A DNA stretch of 64,000 nt, from contig JAJNPV010000030.1 in assembly GCA_021155195.1 (NCBI GenBank), positions 62,001 through 126,000 of the forward strand, given 5' to 3'. The stretch comes from Ohtaekwangia sp. (GTDB lineage: Bacteria; Bacteroidota; Bacteroidia; Cytophagales; Cyclobacteriaceae). The position numbers and the translations under genes were made by a program. Below are positions 62,436 to 64,000 of this stretch, one piece after another. How positions within the stretch are numbered: the first letter of the stretch is position 1; the number at the start of each line of letters is the position of its first letter. The notes beneath the pieces were generated by a model, which saw only the letters and a list, made by a program, of their open reading frames with translations, did not search any database and was not told the DNA's origin.

Positions 62436-64000
62436 TTAGTCAACCAAAACTTTATTCTCACCCGATTTTAATTCTACCACTTTTCCGTTCCACTCCAACC
62501 TACCGGTAATTAAAGCCGGTAGAATCACTGTTCCTGTTAATTGATTTCCATTCTTTTTGAAATCAACAGCTAGGTCGCCAGCCCAATGTGGAATGTTTCC
62601 TTTTACACGTTCAAGTTTTTGTAGTTGAGGACGAATCAGCACTTTTTTGAATCCGGGAGTTTGTGGTTGTATTCCCGCAAAGGTGGCCAGCATTTCAAAA
62701 TCAGGACTCGCACTCCATGCATGGCATTCACTGCGGTCTACTCCTTCCGGGAAAGTCGATAGTCCTAGTGTTAATAAGTCTTTCCATTTATCCAGCAATG
62801 TCATGTATAAATCTCCAGACTGTGCTTGGTTCATGGCACGACCTAGATAAAAATCGAAGTACAAGGTTGTAGGTGTTAAGTTCTTTGTTTCCACAATTCG
62901 CTTTACAAAATCATGTTGCTCTTCTTTAGGAACAATGCCACACAACACTGCCATAATATTACTATGCATGCTAAAATGTTTTTTATCCGGTGTGTCGGCA
63001 TACAATTGCCGGTTGGCATCCCAACATTGCTTCTTCACGCCTGCTTTTAGTTGCTGACTCCGCAGCGAGTATTTCTGCGCAAGCTCCGGCTGATTGTAGT
63101 AGCCATACATTTCGGCTGCGAGGCTGAGTGTGTACGCATAGAAAAGCGAATTGGTAGTAAGTCGTTTGAAGAAACTTTCCTCTATTATTTTATGAGTGGG
63201 GAATGAATGATCAAAGAAATCCCAATACGGTTGCTCAGTCATCATGTTATCAGAGGTCATGTATTGCTCAAAATGATCCAACACACGTTGCATTCCCGGA
63301 AGGAATGATTTCACAAATTCAGGGTCGTTGCGATACATGAAATAATCGTGCACCATCGTTACCCATACCAATGAATAATTAGGAATGTATTGTGGCAGTT
63401 CGGAGGGATAGCGGCTATAGGTTAAGCCATCATAGGTAAGCGATCCATGAAATTGTTCAAGCGCGTTTCTTGCTAACCGATCATCACCCGATACATAATA
63501 AGAAACCAACGCTTGAATGCGCGTGTCGCCAACATATTGCAGGCGCTCCCAATAAGGACAATCCATATAGGTTTCGTAAGCGCAAAGGCGTGCCGTATGC
63601 CAACCAATATCAAACACTTTTGATAGCGCGGGATCATTCGATGAAAAAGAAGACTTCTTTTCAAAAGGATAGGCAGTAAACCAACTTCCAAAATTTTCAA
63701 GAGTCAGAGCTTCGCTTTTCGTAGTAATATCCAATTGCACATATCGGAAGTTGCGATAGGTTAGTGTTGTGAAAGTCCTGTTCTTGCTTCCATCCGGTAA
63801 AAAAATATCATACACTCCATGAATCGATTTACCTTGTATCGAATCCCGATTTCCTTTTTTCTTGATATCCTCATACAATGCTTCCGCATAGATAACTTTT
63901 ACCTGACTTTCCTTTCCTCCGGAAATGGTTAGCTCAGGAAAAGCAGAAGTCAATATTTTTTGATCTATGAGTATTGAACAAGTTGTTGCTGCCGGTATTG
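62436..64000 (-). CDS. Alpha-L-rhamnosidase (GH78), C-terminal part
   Basis: The frame is open through the window edge; visible part about 521 residues. The (alpha/alpha)6 barrel contains TYMDCPYWERLQYVGDTRIQ, with the catalytic-acid region, and a later Glu in FPEGVDRSECHAWSASPDFE. A C-terminal beta domain ends at LVD. It hydrolyses terminal rhamnose. The 5' part lies beyond position 64000. Confidence 0.88.
   Translation of the reverse strand, partial: IPAATTCSILIDQKILTSAFPELTISGGKESQVKVIYAEALYEDIKKKGNRDSIQGKSIHGVYDIFLPDGSKNRTFTTLTYRNFRYVQLDITTKSEALTLENFGSWFTAYPFEKKSSFSSNDPALSKVFDIGWHTARLCAYETYMDCPYWERLQYVGDTRIQALVSYYVSGDDRLARNALEQFHGSLTYDGLTYSRYPSELPQYIPNYSLVWVTMVHDYFMYRNDPEFVKSFLPGMQRVLDHFEQYMTSDNMMTEQPYWDFFDHSFPTHKIIEESFFKRLTTNSLFYAYTLSLAAEMYGYYNQPELAQKYSLRSQQLKAGVKKQCWDANRQLYADTPDKKHFSMHSNIMAVLCGIVPKEEQHDFVKRIVETKNLTPTTLYFDFYLGRAMNQAQSGDLYMTLLDKWKDLLTLGLSTFPEGVDRSECHAWSASPDFEMLATFAGIQPQTPGFKKVLIRPQLQKLERVKGNIPHWAGDLAVDFKKNGNQLTGTVILPALITGRLEWNGKVVELKSGENKVLVD

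Noticed and set aside
1..64000. CRISPR array or insertion sequence
   Set aside because: No regularly spaced repeats and no transposase were seen; the repeats noted are isolated pairs.

Overview
The window is Bacteroidota DNA, probably Cytophagales-like. The evidence is a CTnDOT-type tra/mob/rteC set, a SusC/SusD pair under an ECF sigma factor and FecR, a DUF6520-like peptide, TAnnTTTG-like promoter elements and a tRNA without encoded CCA. Family names rest on motif recognition from reading the translations; no database search was run. Positions 1 to about 57.96 kb read as the right-hand part of an integrative conjugative element (ICE). It appears to be inserted at the 3' end of a tRNA-Pro gene (57916-57990, minus). 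The other end lies left of the window, because traM runs off the edge. From 58.2 kb on the genes look like ordinary chromosome: a carboxypeptidase-regulatory-like protein, an ArsR regulator, a YjjG-type HAD phosphatase, PruA and a GH78 rhamnosidase.

Layout. 1-9.3 kb: transfer operon on the minus strand (traE, traF, traG, traI, three small genes, traJ, traK, traL, traM). 9.6-17.9 kb: an invertible restriction-modification locus. It has an Mpi-like serine invertase, a promoterless alternative specificity domain on the plus strand, an Eco57I-like methyltransferase on the minus strand and a PLD-SNF2 helicase-nuclease. A perfect 23-bp inverted repeat (10304-10326 / 12039-12061) lies in the same reading frame at both copies, so one inversion would exchange the methyltransferase's C-terminal specificity domain. 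18.3-20.7 kb: a ubiquitin-like conjugation operon (Ubl-E2 fusion, JAB-E1 fusion, DUF6527 protein). Its E1 and E2 lack cysteines at the usual catalytic places. 20.85-23.6 kb: a divergent operon of an ECF-like sigma factor, a Panacea-like protein, a small membrane protein and a membrane-tailed caspase-like protease. The two operons share a 105-bp intergenic region with a perfect 9-bp inverted repeat. I consider this head-to-head pair the best candidate for an undescribed system.

23.6-29.7 kb: a Panacea antitoxin with a membrane toxin candidate, co-transcribed with a 1648-residue methylase-helicase of the kind carried by Bacteroidota conjugative elements. 31.4-36.4 kb: rteC, the coupling protein, the relaxase, an accessory mobilisation protein and an excisionase-like HTH protein. 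36.6-47.2 kb: a cargo module. A Crp/Fnr regulator, a MauE-like redox membrane protein, an exported protein and a DUF6520-like peptide face a sigma/FecR/SusC/SusD/TlpA-like operon. 47.6-50.6 kb: an XRE regulator and an AbiE toxin-antitoxin operon extended by a nucleotidyltransferase-HEPN protein. 50.8-56.4 kb: small unknowns, an RteC-like protein, a second sigma/FecR pair with a shortened FecR, and a highly structured intergenic element. 56.4-58.1 kb: a large serine recombinase whose last codons run into the tRNA, followed by two tRNA 5'-end copies next to hairpins.

How the parts fit: tra and mob genes move the element, the RteC-like and HTH proteins and shared GGTACC-centred repeats may coordinate it, and the cargo is mostly phage defence plus one outer-membrane uptake/redox module.
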